From NCBI GenBank assembly GCA_030679955.1, contig JAUXSF010000022.1:1-64000 (forward strand): a stretch of 64,000 nt of DNA. The letters are read 5' to 3'. Both the position numbers and the translations under genes were made by a program. The stretch is from Chlamydiales bacterium (GTDB lineage Bacteria; Chlamydiota; Chlamydiia; Chlamydiales; JAJFMA01). The notes beneath the pieces are model-generated. The model was not told where the DNA came from. It made no database searches and saw nothing but the letters and a program-made list of their open reading frames with translations. Below are positions 62,855 through 64,000 of this stretch, in pieces (within the stretch, counting starts at the first letter, position 1; every line of letters starts with the position of its first letter).

Positions 62855-63571
62855 ATGGAAAACGACAATCATATTCAAGGACACTGGCAACGCTTTCGCC
62901 GTTGGTTTCTTCCGCTGTTCATCGCCTATTTTGTGGATGGCTTTCTGCTACGCCTGATCTTGGCGACGTGCAAAGTAGAAATCCATGGTCTGCAGGGTCT
63001 TTTTAAAAGTGCTGAGGCAGGACCATGCATGCTAGCATGCTGGCATAATAGACTTCCCATATGCACGTATGCCATCCGTCGCTGGGCGCCGCATCTGCCC
63101 TTTGGCGCTATTGTTAGCAAGAGTGGCGACGGTCAAATCCTCACCACTATCGTGCAAAAGCTGCCTAACATGAGCATTATCCGCGTTCCGCACGATGCAC
63201 GACATCAGGCGTTGAGGCAGATTATTCATTCGCTGAAAGAAGACAAACGCGTGCTTTTGGTGACTCCTGATGGGCCACGTGGGCCTCGCTACCGCTCTAA
63301 GCCCGGCACTGTTGTCGCTGCCGAAGCTACAGATGCTGTAGTCATCCCTGCTTCGTGGTCTGCCACAAGGTTCCTGCAATTGGGTTCTTGGGACAAAATG
63401 ATGATCCCCCTGCCCTTTTCAAAGATCCATATCCATTTGGGCGATCCTCTGGGCTTTGGTGAAAAAACAAGCCTGAAGGTTAAACGCCAACAGCTCGATG
63501 ACATGCTAACAAGCAACGATGCGATTGCTTGTGGCAAAATACATACTGATGTCAATAAATGGCCTGTCTAG
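62855..63571 (+). CDS. Lysophospholipid acyltransferase family protein (DUF374)
   Basis: A 238-aa protein of the DUF374 branch of the acyltransferase superfamily. ACWHNRLPI gives the catalytic His (spaced as HN rather than HxxxxD, usual for this branch). VTPDGPRGPRYRSKPG is the family signature. One N-terminal membrane segment (FLPLFIAYFVDGFLLRLIL). Because it directly follows lpxB without a gap, a role as a late lipid A acyltransferase or in adding a sugar/acyl group to lipid A is likely (inference). Confidence 0.85.
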   Translation: MENDNHIQGHWQRFRRWFLPLFIAYFVDGFLLRLILATCKVEIHGLQGLFKSAEAGPCMLACWHNRLPICTYAIRRWAPHLPFGAIVSKSGDGQILTTIVQKLPNMSIIRVPHDARHQALRQIIHSLKEDKRVLLVTPDGPRGPRYRSKPGTVVAAEATDAVVIPASWSATRFLQLGSWDKMMIPLPFSKIHIHLGDPLGFGEKTSLKVKRQQLDDMLTSNDAIACGKIHTDVNKWPV

Positions 63572-63579
63572 ATTTTTTT

Positions 63580-63668
63580 AAGAGACCTTAGAGACGAAAG
63601 AGACAATAGGGACAGCAGCCTTCCTAAGCCCCAGGTCTCTATTGTCTCTTTCGTCCCTAATGTCTCTT
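63580..63668. repeat. Palindromic periodic repeat, family D-like copy (GAGACGAAA phrases)
   Basis: The left arm 63580-63613 (AAGAGACCTTAGAGACGAAA...) and the right arm 63635-63668 are reverse complements at 31 of 34 positions. Phrases GAGAC recur at 8-10-bp steps. It lies between two convergent genes and could act as a terminator. Confidence 0.85.
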
Positions 63669-63679
63669 GAGTCCCTTTC

Positions 63680-64000
63680 CTAACCAGGAAGTTGCTGACG
63701 AAGAGCTGTCAGCCACTCGCCTCGCAAGAGATTACGCGCGCCCAACAAAGCTTTGCTCATCGCTCGCGATGAAGATGATCCATGACATTTAATAAGAATG
63801 CGGTCAACTCCGCTGACAATGGCTCCAGGATATTCATCATAATCCACAATACCATGCAACGTACGGATGACTTGCTCTAAACGCGGGTCAGGATTCTCAT
63901 TAAATGCGTCCTGCAGATAGCCTAAAATAAAGAAAGAGACGCCTTCCGAAGTTTTAAGGAAGATGTTCCCAGTAAAGCCATCAGTGACAAGAACGTCTAC
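63680..64000 (-). CDS. plsX: Phosphate acyltransferase PlsX (partial, C-terminus)
   Basis: The last 106 codons of a minus-strand gene whose start lies beyond the window. The translation VDVLVTDGFTGNIFLKTSEG is the conserved PlsX segment, followed by YPGAIVSGVDRILIKCHGSS and the helical end. PlsX makes acyl-phosphate from acyl-ACP for phospholipid synthesis. It is convergent with the lipid A genes. Confidence 0.93.
   Translation of the reverse strand, partial: VDVLVTDGFTGNIFLKTSEGVSFFILGYLQDAFNENPDPRLEQVIRTLHGIVDYDEYPGAIVSGVDRILIKCHGSSSSRAMSKALLGARNLLRGEWLTALRQQLPG

Overview
The window looks like a chromosomal segment of a chlamydia outside the Chlamydiaceae (an 'environmental' or amoeba-associated Chlamydiota). 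The main argument is gene order, compared from memory with Chlamydia trachomatis. Reading from right to left, glmM, glmS, an aromatic amino-acid permease, ftsY, sucC, sucD, htrA, an M16 protease and pssA follow the C. trachomatis order. dnaX, ybaB, ptsI and comEC form a second conserved block, and pcnB/lpxB a third. The genus cannot be fixed from sequence alone.

Layout. 0-9 kb: a Bcr/CflA-type exporter, a phosphohexomutase, a protein with eight repeats of a GRRGAEARWG motif, and a minus-strand operon (PgpH-like HD phosphodiesterase, SDR oxidoreductase, DEAD-box helicase). 9.3-18.3 kb: dnaX-ybaB, a nitrogen/sugar PTS regulatory pair (hprK-ptsI), a SUKH-like protein, two unknown proteins and comEC. 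18.3-23.5 kb: one giant minus-strand gene (1730 aa) ending in an OTU-type cysteine protease domain. 24-30.5 kb: tRNA-His, ftsK, a secreted phytochelatin-synthase-like thiol enzyme, rlmN, a PAP2 phosphatase and a complete LexA repressor. 30.5-44.4 kb: pssA, a PreP-like protease, a pair of unknown paralogues (one frameshifted), a tiny secreted protein with its own terminator, M19, M48 and M20 peptidases, HtrA and a putative sugar nucleotidyltransferase. 45-50.5 kb: a site-2 protease, sucD, sucC, ftsY and a cytochrome P450. 50.5-58.5 kb: three small secreted Tyr/Gly-rich proteins, the aromatic amino-acid permease, glmS, glmM and a secreted PI3/4-kinase-like protein. 58.7-64 kb: pcnB, an alpha/beta hydrolase, a glycosyltransferase, lpxB, an acyltransferase and the C-terminal part of plsX.

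How the genes work together. Much of the window is chlamydial housekeeping: amino-sugar supply for the envelope (glmS, glmM), lipid A and phospholipid synthesis (lpxB, plsX, pssA, acyltransferase), the end of the TCA cycle (sucCD), envelope proteolysis (HtrA, M48, S2P) and DNA replication, uptake and segregation (dnaX, comEC, ftsK). Set into it are accessory genes that look host-directed: the OTU protein, the secreted PI-kinase-like protein, the phytochelatin-synthase-like protein, the P450 and the aromatic-rich secreted proteins.

The intergenic gaps are unusual. At least five sequence-unrelated families of palindromic repeats recur in them. Several are built of units of about 8-11 bp that read as simple phrases and are mirrored in the second arm. 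They sit mostly at gene 3' ends, and in three cases they supply the last codons or the stop codon of the neighbouring gene. This is the structure in the window least explained by ordinary annotation.
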